Positions 46,467 through 59,300 of a stretch of 64,000 bases of DNA are shown here, piece after piece (the first letter of the stretch is position 1; each line of letters begins with the position of its first letter). The DNA is taken from the NCBI GenBank assembly GCA_032622095.1, contig CP136069.1, positions 19,297,326-19,361,325 on the forward strand, written 5' to 3'. The stretch comes from Siphonodentalium dalli (Eukaryota > Mollusca > Scaphopoda > Gadilida > Siphonodentaliidae). The translations under genes and the position numbers were made by a program. A model generated the notes under the pieces. The model did not search any database. It was not told where the DNA came from and saw only the letters and a program-made list of their open reading frames with translations.

Positions 46467-47555
46467 GGCTTCTAGACGTTTCGTACCATGGTCGTTTCGT
46501 ACCTGGACGTTTCGTACCATCTGGTCGTTTCGTACCATATTTTTTGGTCGTTTCGTACCGCATTGTTTGGTCGTTTCGTACCATGTAGAAAATCAATTGG
46601 TCGTTTCGTACCATGTAGAAAAACAATTGGTCGTTTCGTACCGTGTGTTGTTCCATGTTGGGAATGGGGGAAAACAGTATTAATTTCATACTTTATTCTT
46701 TATTTTAAAATAACAATAACATATTAAAGGGGTACTGTACGCCATTTTCAATAAATTCCCGGTGATAACAACGATCTATTATCGATACTATATAGAAATA
46801 TAAGTAATTTGAGTCGAAGATGTATTCTGTAAACGCTCAGGTTAATAGGCTATCTTAAAATTTAATAATTTAAAAGTTAATAATTTAATATAAATTGATT
46901 TTATGGCTCCAGCCATAAAATGGCGTCTCTTAAAATTGGAATTTCCGTGTACAAAACGTAATCAAATTATAATTGAGGGATACTGGATTAATAAAACAAT
47001 TGCACACACGATCGTTTGAACATTATGCTTATACGGGGAGAAAACCCAAGCCACTCATTGACTAGTGACCATACACTAACTTAAATGAGTATATGGGACT
47101 GCTAAGCATATAATATAATGTTTATTTGATTCATTTGGTTGAAAACTGTACAAAAATTACTCGACAACGACAATTTGTATTTTTGCATTCCGGTAAATTT
47201 GCCATCCGTAACAATACTTCGTACTCAACAGACTTTCAAAAAATGGAAAAGTTGTTACCTTATTCTCCGATTCGGGGATTATAGAAACCAACAACAACAT
47301 CTTGGGTACAGTACCCCTTTAACATTAACAACATTATTTTACACAATAATATGGGACATGATATTTGTTATTTGATTAACAATCAAATTAACAAACATTT
47401 CCAACACACGGTACGAAACGACCAATTGATTTTCTACATGGTACGAAACGACCAAAGAATGCGGTACGAAACGACCAAACAATATGGTACGAAACGACCA
47501 GATGGTACGAAACGACCAAGTACGAAACGACCACGGTACGAAACGTCCTGTACCC
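46467..47555. mobile_element. Fold-back element with GGTCGTTTCGTACC arms
   Basis: Left arm (46467-46655) has eight forward copies of a 14-bp unit GGTCGTTTCGTACC; right arm (47400-47555) has about seven inverted copies. Exact 8-bp flanking duplication GTTGACAG (46459-46466 and 47556-47563). Ends GGCTTCTAGACG / GGGTACAGGACG. No transposase. Contains a separate TTAA element. Confidence 0.9.
46728..47318. mobile_element. TTAA-flanked MITE nested in the fold-back element
   Basis: AGGGGTACTGTACGCC ... GGGTACAGTACCCCT, with TTAA at 46724-46727 and 47319-47322. 591 bp, non-coding. Confidence 0.9.
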
Positions 47556-47881
47556 GTTGACAGCTGATGTTACAACTTCCGGTTTGACCCGGTGACCTTT
47601 CGAGCTCTTCTGTGCCCGTCGGTGGAAATGGTCACCTTGAGGTGATTGCAGACTATAAAATGTTCACAAGTGCTCAGAAATTAGGTGAATCTTCCTCTGG
47701 GTCCAAAATCCTGTCCTTAAAGCACTTCTTCTCGTCCCCTCTGTATATACACGTATATATAAACGAAGTTTGGTCCGAAAACGGACTTTGCAGCCTCTGT
47801 AAACAGCCTCGCGCTAAAAATAGCCCTCGTCACAACTTTCACAAAAGTTGTCGGAGAAAAGTCCTCCAAAAGTCTGTTTTG

Positions 47882-47892
47882 CGACGACGCCA
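47882..47892 (-). other. Putative primer-binding site
   Basis: Minus-strand TGGCGTCGTCG, one base inside the 5' LTR. Starts with the TGG expected to pair with a tRNA CCA end. tRNA identity (serine-like) is inferred only. Confidence 0.5.
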
Positions 47893-47893
47893 G

Positions 47894-48097
47894 TGAAGTA
47901 AACTTACACCCTATAAGGTGCAGACGTCCCCGCAAGTCGTCGTTGAGAGTGTCCGTCGATTGGTATCACAGGCCGGCTGATGCAGATGGATAATCGTACA
48001 AGCAGGTCATTGGTGTGATCTTGGATCGGCGTGGTAATTCTCTCTGTCTATTCCCGCGCATGCGCGCTATGTCAGGAATTCCCCAAAATCTACTACA
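47894..48097 (-). repeat. 5' LTR
   Basis: 204 bp, TG...CA bounded, indistinguishable from 40365-40568 as read; followed by TCGG target duplication at 48098-48101. Confidence 0.95.
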
Positions 48098-48101
48098 TCG
48101 G

Positions 48102-48551
48102 CTTTAACTAATTGGCGACTCTAAGACTATAATATTCAGATAGTGATGGGCAGTTAACCGAGAAAACAACTCGGTTTCGGTTTTTAACAATAAACCGAAA
48201 ACCGACCGACGCGATTCTGCTCAAACCGACATTACGGTTTTTTTTATGTTCATTTTTCACTTAAATCAACTTATTATACCTCCCCGGGTACTCGTTAGTT
48301 TATATTGTTATCAAATTATCGGCCTCACTGATCAATATTATATCGGAATGTGTCCATTTCGTCTCAGATATGTGTTGTTATAATATCGTAGGCGACTGTT
48401 TTTGTTCTTTTTCAAAACATGGCCGAACAAAATAACGAACATGGTTCAACAAAAAGCCCTGTTTGGAGTTATTTTACGCGTCTAACTGGAGACGACTACA
48501 AAAAATCGTCTGTTTACAGTGAATTTCCCCCCGCAAATCTCTGTTTTAGTG
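48102..48551. other. Unassigned; possible hAT end
   Basis: TAGTGATGGGCAGTTAACCG at ~48140 followed by repeated AACCGAAAACCG resembles a hAT-like end, but no partner end was found. A short open frame from 48419 runs into the next MITE. Confidence 0.35.
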
Positions 48552-48555
48552 TTAA

Positions 48556-48929
48556 CCCTTTACCCAACAGAAGGGCCCTGTGCCAATGCATTTTCTTATA
48601 TATGCGAGTCGACCATAGGTCGCCTCGCATATATAAGAGAATGCATTGGCTTAACACATTAAAAATTATAAAATTGTTAAAGAATGTAAGAAAAAATGGT
48701 AAAAAGTAAGATTTTATTTAGGCCAATGCATTCTCTTATATATGCGAGGCGACCTATGGTCGACTCGCATATATAAGAGAATGCATTGGCACAGGGCATA
48801 ACTGTAACCATCACAATGTGGTCAAGGAGCCGGTTCCAATGATATCCATATTTGTATGGTTCTATTGAGACAGACCGAAGATATTTTAGGTTGTTGAAGC
48901 TTTATTTGGCCGGTTTGTTGGGTAAAGGG
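48556..48929. mobile_element. TTAA-flanked MITE, family A
   Basis: CCCTTTACCCAACAGAAGGG ... TTTGTTGGGTAAAGGG with TTAA both sides, two inverted palindromes. Confidence 0.9.
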
Positions 48930-48933
48930 TTAA

Positions 48934-49483
48934 AATTCTAAATGAACGAATCTGGTGTCCTTATTTTAAGAAAGTGCTGCTGCTCCTTAATAAAGCAATT
49001 ATGCTTTGTATCGAAATAGTGTATGATTGCAAAGTTTGGATACTGTACACCAGGTTTTTGTATAAGAATTAGGTTTTATTGAGTTTGAAGAATCTTTTTG
49101 TGACAAAAAAAACATTCAGATCTGCCTTTGATTGGATATAATAAGCGGAAGTTGCCTTTAAATTATGTACGAATATCAAGTTCGTAAAAAAATCATACTA
49201 CCTTACTCGTATTTAGTCAGTCTTATTAATTTGAGGCTTCACGCCAATCATATCTGACATGTGGTCACGAACATATTGTTGGCGACTTGGCGTAATTTGG
49301 AATATTGAAAATAGATGACTTTGAAAATGACAGCGCAGCCTCCCTTCATATTAAAGGGAATTATATAATTTATAGTGCATTTCAAATTATGCAAGCACTT
49401 AATGTGCTTACAGGTTATGTGTTTATAATCATTATCATATAATCCCAGATGTATCTTTCCTGGAAACACATGTTCAGCACTCA
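48934..49483. other. Unassigned intergenic
   Basis: Nothing recognised. Confidence 0.3.
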
Positions 49484-49491
49484 TAATTGGC

Positions 49492-50981
49492 TAGTGATGT
49501 TCCGATAATAGCCCAATGGATATTAATCGTACCTTGCAGTTGAACATCGGCTTTTACCGATTGTCAAAACAAACAAAAACATTCTAGTATCTAAAGCGCT
49601 ATATGCATGCTTTAACCCTTTACCCAACAAACCGGCCAAAACCGGCCAAATAAAGCTTCAACAGCCTAAAATATCTTCGGTCTGTCTCAATAGAACCATA
49701 CAAATATGGATATCATTGGAACCGGCTCCTTGACCACATTGTGATAGTTACAGTTATGCCCTGTGCCAATGCATTCTCTTATATATGCGATTCGACCATA
49801 GGTCGCCTCGCATATATAAGAGAATGCATTGGCCTTACATTCTTTAACAATTTTATAATTTTTAATGCATTAAGCCAATGCATTCTCTTATATATGCGAG
49901 GCGACCTATGGTCGACTCGCATATATAAGAGAATGCATTGGCACAGGGCCGTTCTGTTGGGTAAAGGGTTAATAAACATACGCAATACAACCGTAGTATT
50001 GAATGTAAAATAGTTGTAACAACCTAAAAAGAAGTTATTGGCATCATCCAAACAGTCTGGTATGATTACATGTATATATAAGCATGGCAATACACCTGTC
50101 CTATATATCCCGTGTAATATGAAGTTATTGGTTCAATTGCGTGGATACGAAATAGATTCAACAACTGACCTCATTACAATGCACATGTAGTTTCCGGTTG
50201 AGCACGTGCCATGCTGTGACATCACATGCTATGTCAATAATTTGAAGCACGCACTGAATTAATTAGTACATTCGCGATCAGAACTGTCTTCAATAACAAA
50301 CGTGAGGACGGGCATAATTAGCTTTTTCGTCTGTAAGGGACAATATGGTGAAGTAGTCCCAAATTGCACGTGTTTTTGTCGCTCCACGAGTCGCCATTGT
50401 TATAATGTTGCTATCATTACAAGTTACGGCGTACGCTATGAAATATGCTTAGCTTCATGTTGAACTCTGAGCCGGTCTAATTTGAGTAGGCGGAACTATA
50501 AAAGCTTCCCAGTTTATATTAAAAGACAAAAGGTGTGACCTATGGGAATTTGAGAAATCTCATAAAAATATGACACCAATTATTATCCATCATTCTAAAT
50601 TTAATTAATAATCATCGCATTCCATACATTGTCGCAACTAACAAGTATTCAATCAAGACCGTTATACCGCGTGCAAGTGTTCCCCTATGGTGATAATGTT
50701 ACTCTGATTCGGCACCTTTGATCTCTTTGTCAAAACAACTACCGGCATACATCAAAGGCAGCGCACAACTGACTTTGGCAGAAATACTTTAATATACTAG
50801 TATATATTTTTATGTATTTGGCTTTGAAACTACACCGGGATATGGAGTGCAATGGGTGTATATAGATCCATTATGGGAACAAACGCACAATATATAAACA
50901 TCGGAATCGGAAATCGGCCGATTGTGCCTCCAGTTATCGGAAATCGGTCCGATGGGCTTTTTCATTATCGGAACATCACTA
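49492..50981. mobile_element. hAT-type element with 8-bp duplication TAATTGGC
   Basis: TAGTGATGTTCCGATAATAG at the left and CATTATCGGAACATCACTA at the right; TAATTGGC at 49484-49491 and 50982-50989. Inner ends carry repeated ATCGG motifs. 1,490 bp, no transposase seen, contains a family A insertion. Confidence 0.9.
49616..49968. mobile_element. Family A MITE nested in the hAT-type element
   Basis: CCCTTTACCCAACAAACCGG ... TCTGTTGGGTAAAGGG, TTAA on both sides. Confidence 0.9.
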
Positions 50982-51125
50982 TAATTGGCTATGGTAATCA
51001 GCAATGTTGAAGCAAACATTTGCAGTAGGGGAATGCTGAAGCCAATCAGTCTGAATTAGAAGGGTTGCATGCTATTTTGATATACATGCATGGGCAGTAT
51101 GTCCCAAACTTCAACGGGGTAACAA

Positions 51126-52490
51126 TTAGTCCAAAGTCTCGTACAAAAACTAGCTAAGATTTTGGCATGGAGAGATGCTAGTATTTAGTCCGAGATCGCG
51201 CGCATAGCCTTCTTATGACACGAGTTAAGCGTTAATGACCCGCTCAAATAAAACCACAATTATATGAAATAAAATATCACAATTGCGACAATAAAAGATA
51301 TTTTCCACAGAAGACATGCTATTTGATCTGAACCCCACATCAGTTGTGAATTGAAAGCGGTAATTTAATGCGAAAAGAGACATTTACCGCAATGTTTACA
51401 AATTTTTAAAAGTATGCGAACTCAGTTGACCTCGCGAACTGTGTTCGGCATTTTCCGTTGAAAATATTCCGTAGATTTTCGACTAACAACGCAAATTACG
51501 ATGAATTCTCCATTGTAATCGTGATTATGTGTGTCAATAAATAAAAAATAAATAGATTAATTAAACATTGAAGATATAAATGTAATACATTAAATAAATT
51601 ACTGGAATTACAACCCTCTCAAAGTTTAAAACAGTGTAAACACAACGAGCATTAGAATAAATAATATGGTGCTACATTTCCCACATTTGGTGGACTTCAG
51701 CGAAATTAAGATATATACTAAGCGAACAGACCAATATACTGCTCTTGTTAAGCACACAAAAAATCAAACAAAATTTGTATAAATTTTTAACATTAAGTTT
51801 GAAAAGTCCCACTAAAACGGAAGAACTATATTTTGAAACTGTGTGATTCGGTTCTCCGATTATTTTATCAACACAAAAGTCAAAATGCACATGGATGAAA
51901 ATCACACGCATGGCAAGTCAGACACAAGAGTTCTAATTTGCTCCAATTTTGACAAGTTGCTTGCGAAAATTGTCAACAAAACTACCTTTCTGATCCTCCA
52001 TTATGTCATTAAGTTTTTAGTGCGGGAATTGTTCTCAAAGCACATTGGAAACTGGACTTTGCGGCGATCGGTTTTCGCCATTTTGTTCGGAAAACCCCGC
52101 GCTATATATAGAAACGGAAACTAGAATACTCAGAACAAACACCGGACAATGCCGAAGTTCTTCGGAACCTGAGTTCGGCTTTCAGTTAATTAAACAAACA
52201 GAAAAAACAACGATGTTTGTGGCAATCAACCGGAATATTCTATGTGTAATTTAACATTAAAGTTAGATTATTATACACCATTCTGACCATAAGATGTCAC
52301 TCTTTCCGACGTATATAGCATCATGTATTGCTTTGTTAGGTAAATCGAGTAAAATACACCACAGATTCCCGCCACAGATCCTGGGCGTAACTCGTGTCAT
52401 AAGAATGCTATGCGCGCGATCTCGGACTAAATACTAGCATCTCTCCATCGCAAAATCTTAGCTAGTTTTAGTACGAGAAGACTTGGACTA
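51126..52490. mobile_element. Long-TIR transposon with 8-bp duplication GGTAACAA
   Basis: TIRs of ~100 bp (starting TAGTCCAA...GTCTCGTAC and running through CTAGTATTTAGTCCGAGATC) at 51126-51228 and 52391-52490. Exact GGTAACAA duplicated at 51118-51125 and 52491-52498. Middle is AT-rich with a 93-codon frame (51843-52124) that shows no transposase motif. Confidence 0.87.
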
Positions 52491-52580
52491 GGTAACAACG
52501 TACCTTCAACACATTATAAACGTAATGACCAAGCTGCATTGACGTTCCGGCCGCATTGTAAATGGCTGAGGACTGCGTTA

Positions 52581-52953
52581 GTGAACGTTCCGACGACCAC
52601 GATTCAATCGTAAGTGGAGGAATCGGGGCCCGACGAGATTGTGGATAGTTTGTTCAGACGATTGCGATGTCGTCATACATTATAATATCGTAGGTTGTTC
52701 CTAAAGCATGTGATTGACTACCCTACGGTTATTTCCAGCTACGATTTTACGTACACACGACTGCGATTACGTCGCAAGTGGAGGTAACCAAGGATATGCC
52801 ACTATTTCGCATCTGAAATCAAACAGTGCTTGATATTATTTTTTTACCTACGATTTTGACGTGAGCATGCGCAGTCCGACTCCATCTACCGGTTACTTCC
52901 TACGACGGAAATCTTTCCACTTACGATTGTATCGTGGTCGTCTGAACGTTCAC
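52581..52953. mobile_element. MITE with TTA duplication (Harbinger-like size)
   Basis: GTGAACGTTCCGACGACCAC at the left, mirrored at the right (GTGGTCGTCTGAACGTTCAC has one change). TTA flanks both ends (52578-52580, 52954-52956), the target type of PIF/Harbinger elements. 373 bp. Confidence 0.8.
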
Positions 52954-52957
52954 TTAA

Positions 52958-53153
52958 AAGGGACACTTATTTTGAGAATAAGTGTACAAGAGAATACATG
53001 GGCCTTCAAAATTTATCTACCTTGACCTTCTAAGCCAGTACATTCTCTTATATAGACAAGGCTCCCTAATATGGGAGACTCACATATATATATGAGAATG
53101 CACTGGCACATGATCTTTAATGCTGCCCCAGCATGGCACCAGTCATAAAAGGG
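52958..53153. mobile_element. Family B MITE, left end lost
   Basis: Hairpins with ATTCTCTTATATAGAC, right end CAGTCATAAAAGGG before TTAA. Confidence 0.6.
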
Positions 53154-53248
53154 TTAAGACTCATTCGCATGTCATCAGGTGGTGTTTTCTTTAATTCTTT
53201 TATCTGAGCTTACATGTATTTTGCTTTTGTTTATTTACAGTGTATAAG

Positions 53249-53312
53249 ATGAATCGAGGACAAATGAATATGAAGTCAGGTGTAAGAAGCTTACTGGGAG
53301 ATGGACCCATGA
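53249..53312 (+). CDS. Met/Gly/Asn-rich gene, first recognised exon
   Basis: Exon begins at 53241 after TTTATTTACAG; ATG at 53249; 21 codons then donor A|GTGAGT. Encodes MNRGQMNMKSGVRSLLGDGP. The in-frame bases before the ATG (TG TAT AAG) leave open that translation begins in an upstream exon. Confidence 0.68.
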
Positions 53313-56300
53313 GTGAGTAATTACGAATGTTTATTTTGCCATGTCCGATTTTTGTATCAACCCATATTTAGCTCTTAGAGCTCTTTCCATCAATGTATCA
53401 CATTATTATAATCAATAAATTTGAAAAATGATCAAGGAAATATGGGTTGATACAAAAATTGCGCTTGGCACTGAAAGTGTTAAAGAGACTCAGGTGTAGA
53501 ATGTCTTGAAGCCTGTGAAATGTTTAAATCATATTTTATTAGTGATGAACAGATTAACTGGAATGGCAATCGGCCGATATTGGTCGATATTCGGGTTATC
53601 TGTTTACAATTGGCATCAGCAAAAATATCCTGCCATTGTTGCATTTCGATTGTTTCCACTTTCCGTGCAGCAAAGCGAGAAAACGGTAAATCAACATTAA
53701 AATGAACTGTTGTTTTAGTGCGTGATGTACAGTATAAGTAATGGTAACTTGTTCAGTATGGTCAGTCTTTTACATTTAAATGAACTGTTGTTTTAGTGCG
53801 TGATGTACAGTATAAGTAATGGTAACTTGTTCAGTATGGTCAGTCTTTTACATTTAAATAACACTGCATGGTGGTTAATACAGTGGACTAACAAGAAAGT
53901 GTAATCATATACATTGGGTGACTTTGATATCAATTAACCCTTTACCCAACAAAGCGGCCAAAAACGCCCAAATAAAGCTTCAACAGCCTAAAATATCTGT
54001 CTGTCTCAATAACACCATACAAATATGGATATCATTGGAACCGGTTCATTGACCACATTGTGATGGTTACAGTTATGCCCTGTGCCAATGCATTACCTTA
54101 TATATGCGAGTCGACCATAGGTCGCCTCGCATATATAAGAGAATGCATTGGCCTAAAAAAATCTGTTTTTAACACTTTTTACCATTTTTTCTTACATTCT
54201 TTAACAATTTTATAATTTTTTCTTACTTTTTAAACATTTTTTATAATATTTTTCTACATTCTTTGACAATTTTATCATTTTTAATATGTGTTAAGCCAAT
54301 GCATTCTCTTATATATGCGAGGCGACCTATGGTCGACTCGCATATATAATAGAATGCATTGGCACAGGGCCGTTCTGTTGGGTAAAGGGTTAAATTGTTT
54401 ACCGAAATTAGACTGCTGACTTTGCCGTATGCACAATTTGGAATAAATTGGCGACCATGTGGTCGATCGCCCAACACTGTTTATAGCCCGCTTCTGTCGC
54501 ATATTAAATTGTGAAAATAACAAACTTTCGATTCAGTATTAAATCTATTATTGATATTCAGTATTAATCTATAAACTCATTTTCATTATAATTACCATGT
54601 TTTTTGGATCGTTCATAGAGCACATGAGTGTACTTTGCACTAAATCCATGGCTCAAATTCATTCATTTGTTGCATATATTCTGTTGAATATAAAAGGAGA
54701 TTGGCTGGATTTAGTGTAAAGTACCCCTTTAATTTCAGTTTAGATAAATAAGGACCATTCTTTATCTGTCTTTACAGTCGATCGCTATGATCAGTCACCA
54801 ATTATCTTGTTTCTGACCCAACTGGTATTATGACCCTTACATGATCGGAGCTGCGCTGATACAGCATTACAGATCATGTGCCATGCATTCTCTTATATAT
54901 GCGAGTCTCCCATGGGATCCTTGCATATATAAAAGAATGCACTGGCTTACAAGGTCAAGGTAAATATTGTTAGGCCAATGTATTCTCTTATATATGCAAG
55001 GCTCCCTGTGGGAGCCTCGCATATATAAGAGAATTAGAGAATGCAATGGCTTAGGGTTTTTGCAAAATTTCAGAAAGCTCCGGTCGTCGAAGGGTTCAAT
55101 TATGAAATGGTATAATGAATGTTATGGTGATAATGCATCCACTCCTCATTTCAGACATGCCCAGGAGTCTGATGAATGATGAGCCCATGGGAATGAATAT
55201 GATGGGCGGAGGTGGAATGGGAAGTGGAGGAAGCAGGATGGGACTGATGGGCAGTGGTCAAATGATGGATGGCGGAGGTGGTATGGGAGGAGGTGGAGGT
55301 GGTATGGGAGGGGGTGGAGGTGCTATGGGAGGAATGGGAAATATGGGAGGAGCAATGAACAGTGGAATGAGTGGAGGAGGCGGAGGAGGCGGAGGAATGG
55401 GAGGAGGCGGAGGAATGGGAAGAATGAACCTGATGGACAATATGAGTGGATCTGGTGAGTAATTTGTATAGAAATAGTATGCAACCCCGAGTATTAAAGA
55501 CATATTATGGACTTGTTCAGGAGCATGAAACTGATCAATTAGTACTCAGGCGCTATGCCAATTGGTGGAATGTAGCATTCTATTAAAATCGCCAAAAATC
55601 TCAAAGAAATCGGCCATACCACTCTTGTGAAAACATCTGAACTACGCTCAATTGTAAATATTTATATCTCGATTTGGACGCACTATCAGTGACAAACTAA
55701 TGCAGATGATTTTGCCATCGAGACTCCTTGCATTTAATTAATATATAAGAATGACAGTGTGTGTTGTAAATTTGGATTAATATTCGTGAAAATAACTACA
55801 TTGAGCAAGATTATTCTCCATTTCTATTTCATCACTCTACCGGAATGTTTCACATCACTTTAAACAAATAAAAAAACAGGTTTTTTTTCAATATTATTCA
55901 ATAATATGAGCTACTGGTAGGTTTCAAATAATAGTGATGGCCGAATAATAGTACTCGATGTGAATGTTGTGATATACATGCAAGAAAACTGTTCTCTGAA
56001 TGGGGAGTAGGGTGAAAACATCTCCAGGTGTTTGGCAGCATTAGATATTAAGTGTTTAAGAGTTAATGTGACATTATGCAAGCAGACTGAAATATCAGTT
56101 TGAAACATGGAGATCAAGACACAAAATTACATCGTTCTGGATAAACCTGCAAATAGTGTGTCTGTCATTGACAGAATGAGGCCCCCGGAGGGTGAATTTA
56201 GTGATGCTATCCCACACAGCAGGCTGGCTAGCATCAGCAAATTCACCCTCTGGGAACCTCATTCTGCTTAGGCCTCATCTTCTGGGAAGTATCTATAGTC

Positions 56301-59300
56301 CCAAATTAACATTGATTTTAGTTACTTTTTCCCTTCTGAGAAGTTCCTATATCCCCTAATTTGCAGACGATAAAATTCATAATTGATGCGACTAATGGGT
56401 GAACATCACCAACTTCAATTGGGGAAATTCAATCTGATCCTATGGTCTCCCATAGCAGTTGAGGCCTCAGCAGAATAAGGTTGCCATAGGGTGAATTTGG
56501 TGATGCTAGCCCAATTTGCATGATAACATTACTAAATTCACCCTCTGGGGACCTCATTCTGCAAATGACATACACAGTTTGCAGGCTTGGTTCTAGATAT
56601 ATGGAATTTTCCCATTGCAGCAGATTGCAGTGACTTACAGTCCGTTAAACATTAGGCCTGTATAAATAAATTGATAGATTTACATCCAACTTTTTCATAA
56701 AAATGGTGCGGGAGGGCGAATTTTATATTTAATATTTTATTCTTCCTAACATAATTTGTCATGGACGTTCTAGATATTGAAGCAGTGTCCTTTCTTATAA
56801 AAGGTGATTTAGATTGTTCAGTTTGATTAAAATAGACTTGATTAATGTGTCATTGAAATGTATTTGATGGTTAAGGCATGAGAAAAAAGTTTACATAAAA
56901 GATATCCAAATAAAATAAATTAGGGAGGGGACTAAAATATGATCGGGGATATCAATCTACATGTAGCAATTTTTTTTATATTGGCTTTAATGCTTTCATT
57001 ATAGGAATGAACCAGATGAATATGCAGAACCAGATGAACCAGGGAGGTATGAACATGACTCCCTCTCTGTTAGACACGCCCCAAATGAACAACAACATGC
57101 AACAGTTGAACCAACAGCAGAATCTCATGGAGAACATGAACTTGCAGATGAATAGAGGTGGCGGGCTTATGGACAATATGCAGCAAATGAATCAAGGCCG
57201 TGGGTCACTTGACAATGCACCGAGCATGAACAGAGCTCCTGGACTGATGGACAACATGCAGAATCGCCCAGCTGGTTTAATGGATAACATAAACATGAAT
57301 CGACAGGGTGACAGGATGCCGGGACTCCTAGATGGTCCGATGAATATGAATAGGATGATGGATGTACAACCACAGCATGGTCTCCTTCCAAATCCTAATA
57401 TGAACCCACAGGTATTTGTATAAAGAGCGTTTTCACATCTTTCCATAAAGCCAAGATCAAATAATTGCTATATGCATTCTGATCCCTAATATGTGACCCG
57501 TCATATCAAAACTAGTCGTAAGTCGAAAAAATATTTGATTTGAGTTACGTGCTGCATGTTATAGAGTGTGATAAGAGCTTTACATAGGTCGCACACTTAA
57601 TGTTTTGTTGCGGTCCAAAGTTATAGGATTTTGAATGTCAGCTTAAACCGATTCCAGAGATATCAGAGATAATCGCATTTAAAGACAAACAAATTAGCTA
57701 AATTCGTAATAAATATACACCACTATATGTCCAAATTACAAAAGCACATTAATAGACGCAAACTTCACTTTATGCTACTTTATGTCGACAGAGTAGAACT
57801 ATATACAAATGTGTACGACTGGTTTTGATATGGCGGGTCACATATGAACCCACATGTATTTGTAAAAAAAAGCGTTTTCATATCTTTCCATAAAGCAGGG
57901 ATTCCGCTATACCGGCAGGGGGTCCCTTTGACGGCCCCGTTCCCCTAGCCAAGTTTTCCCCTAGCAAAGTTTTTCTCTGATTTTCCCCTGACGCATTCCC
58001 CTCCCAGGGCCCTTGAACCCTTTGTTTTAATGCAAACTCCTTGAAAACCCTGGAATTTCGTGTAACCGTAAAACCTTCAGTATATCGATTCGTAATATAT
58101 AGCCGGAAACGATATATTTTGTGTACGATGCGAATGCGATATTTGTGACGTAACTCTACCAATGAAGCATCATAGCTTCGTTGGTTACCAAGTACAAATC
58201 TTTATATAGCAATTATCTCGAGTCAATATCAATTGTGTGACCCCCCTCTCCCGCCCAATGAAGCATCATAGCCAACACTTTCCCGCCGATAGCAGCAATT
58301 CTCTCGAGGTAATTTCAATTGTGTGACCCCAAATGATTGAATGCAACAACAAAATACTTCCGAGCTTTTTAAACCAGTGTTCGTAGATCGAATGAATTTT
58401 TAAAAGACGAGTGAATGTTACTGTTGGTCATGAACTTCCCTTGATGACTTGGCGAGGCACCTCCTCAAGAGTATAGTTGACTTTTAACTGGTACGAAATA
58501 TCATAGTACATTTAATTATTCTACCCACCGGAAATAAAAAATAAATCTAAATTTAGTCTCAGTTAAAAGTTTGTTTTTATTTCACTCAGTTCAACCACAA
58601 TAATGTGGTTAATCAACTTAATTGACTGACTGTTGTATCACATAAATTGTTACATTTCTTGTTTTAATTTTGAGAATGTATACATACCAGAATTATAATC
58701 GTAATTCGCGTTCTGCTGGACAATGCATTTCTAGTGTTGCACTTTTATAAATTTTCGAAGCAGGTGTTCGTGTTTTCCCCTATCTACAAACCGGCCCCAT
58801 TCCCCTACCCCCTAGCGGAAACACTGCATAAAGCCAAGATCAAATAATTGCTAGGTTTCATCCCGCCCACCCCCTGTTTTTTACGGCTCGTCTTGAAAAA
58901 TATTATTTTACCTGAATATTGTAGCCCATTATTTTTCTGTGTCTAATATAAAGTAATAGCTATGATTATATCATGTTATGGATATTGAAGTGATGTGAAT
59001 TCACTCCTGTAGGGTGATCAAATAGAAATGGAGAGTAAATCTTGCTTAAAGTAGTTATTTTTACAAATGTTATATCCAAATTGAAAACATACACCGTCAT
59101 TCTTTATATATATATTAAATGCAGTGACTGTCGATGGCGAAATCATTTTCGTTTGTTTATCTCTGATAGTTGTGTCCCAAATGGAGAAGTAAATAGTTAC
59201 AATTGTGCGTAGTTTGGACAATGTTTTCTATGGAGTGATACAGCCTTCATAATTGGCTACGGCAATCAGCATTGCCGAAGCAATTTGCTGAAGCAAACTG

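Larger units (their letters stand above)
40365..48097 (-). mobile_element. Complete LTR retrotransposon with nested insertions
   Basis: 7,733 bp between two 204-bp LTRs that appear identical and begin TG and end CA, flanked by TCGG. Genes run on the minus strand. Beside the 3' LTR lies a polypurine tract (minus-strand GGGAAAGTGGGGAGGAG). Beside the 5' LTR, one base in, TGGCGTCGTCGC could prime from a tRNA ending GCGACGACGCCA (serine-like acceptor, inferred). It carries a Gag ORF and an overlapping second ORF but no protease, reverse transcriptase, RNase H or integrase motif that I can see, so it is non-autonomous. Two later insertions (41630-42784 and 46467-47555) inflate it; the element itself is ~5.5 kb. 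Identical LTRs imply recent integration. Confidence 0.95.

Noticed and set aside
55258-55503. Proline-rich frame on the minus strand (PPPPPIPPPP)
   Set aside because: Antisense shadow of the Gly-Met exon at 55155-55454, which has proper splice sites.
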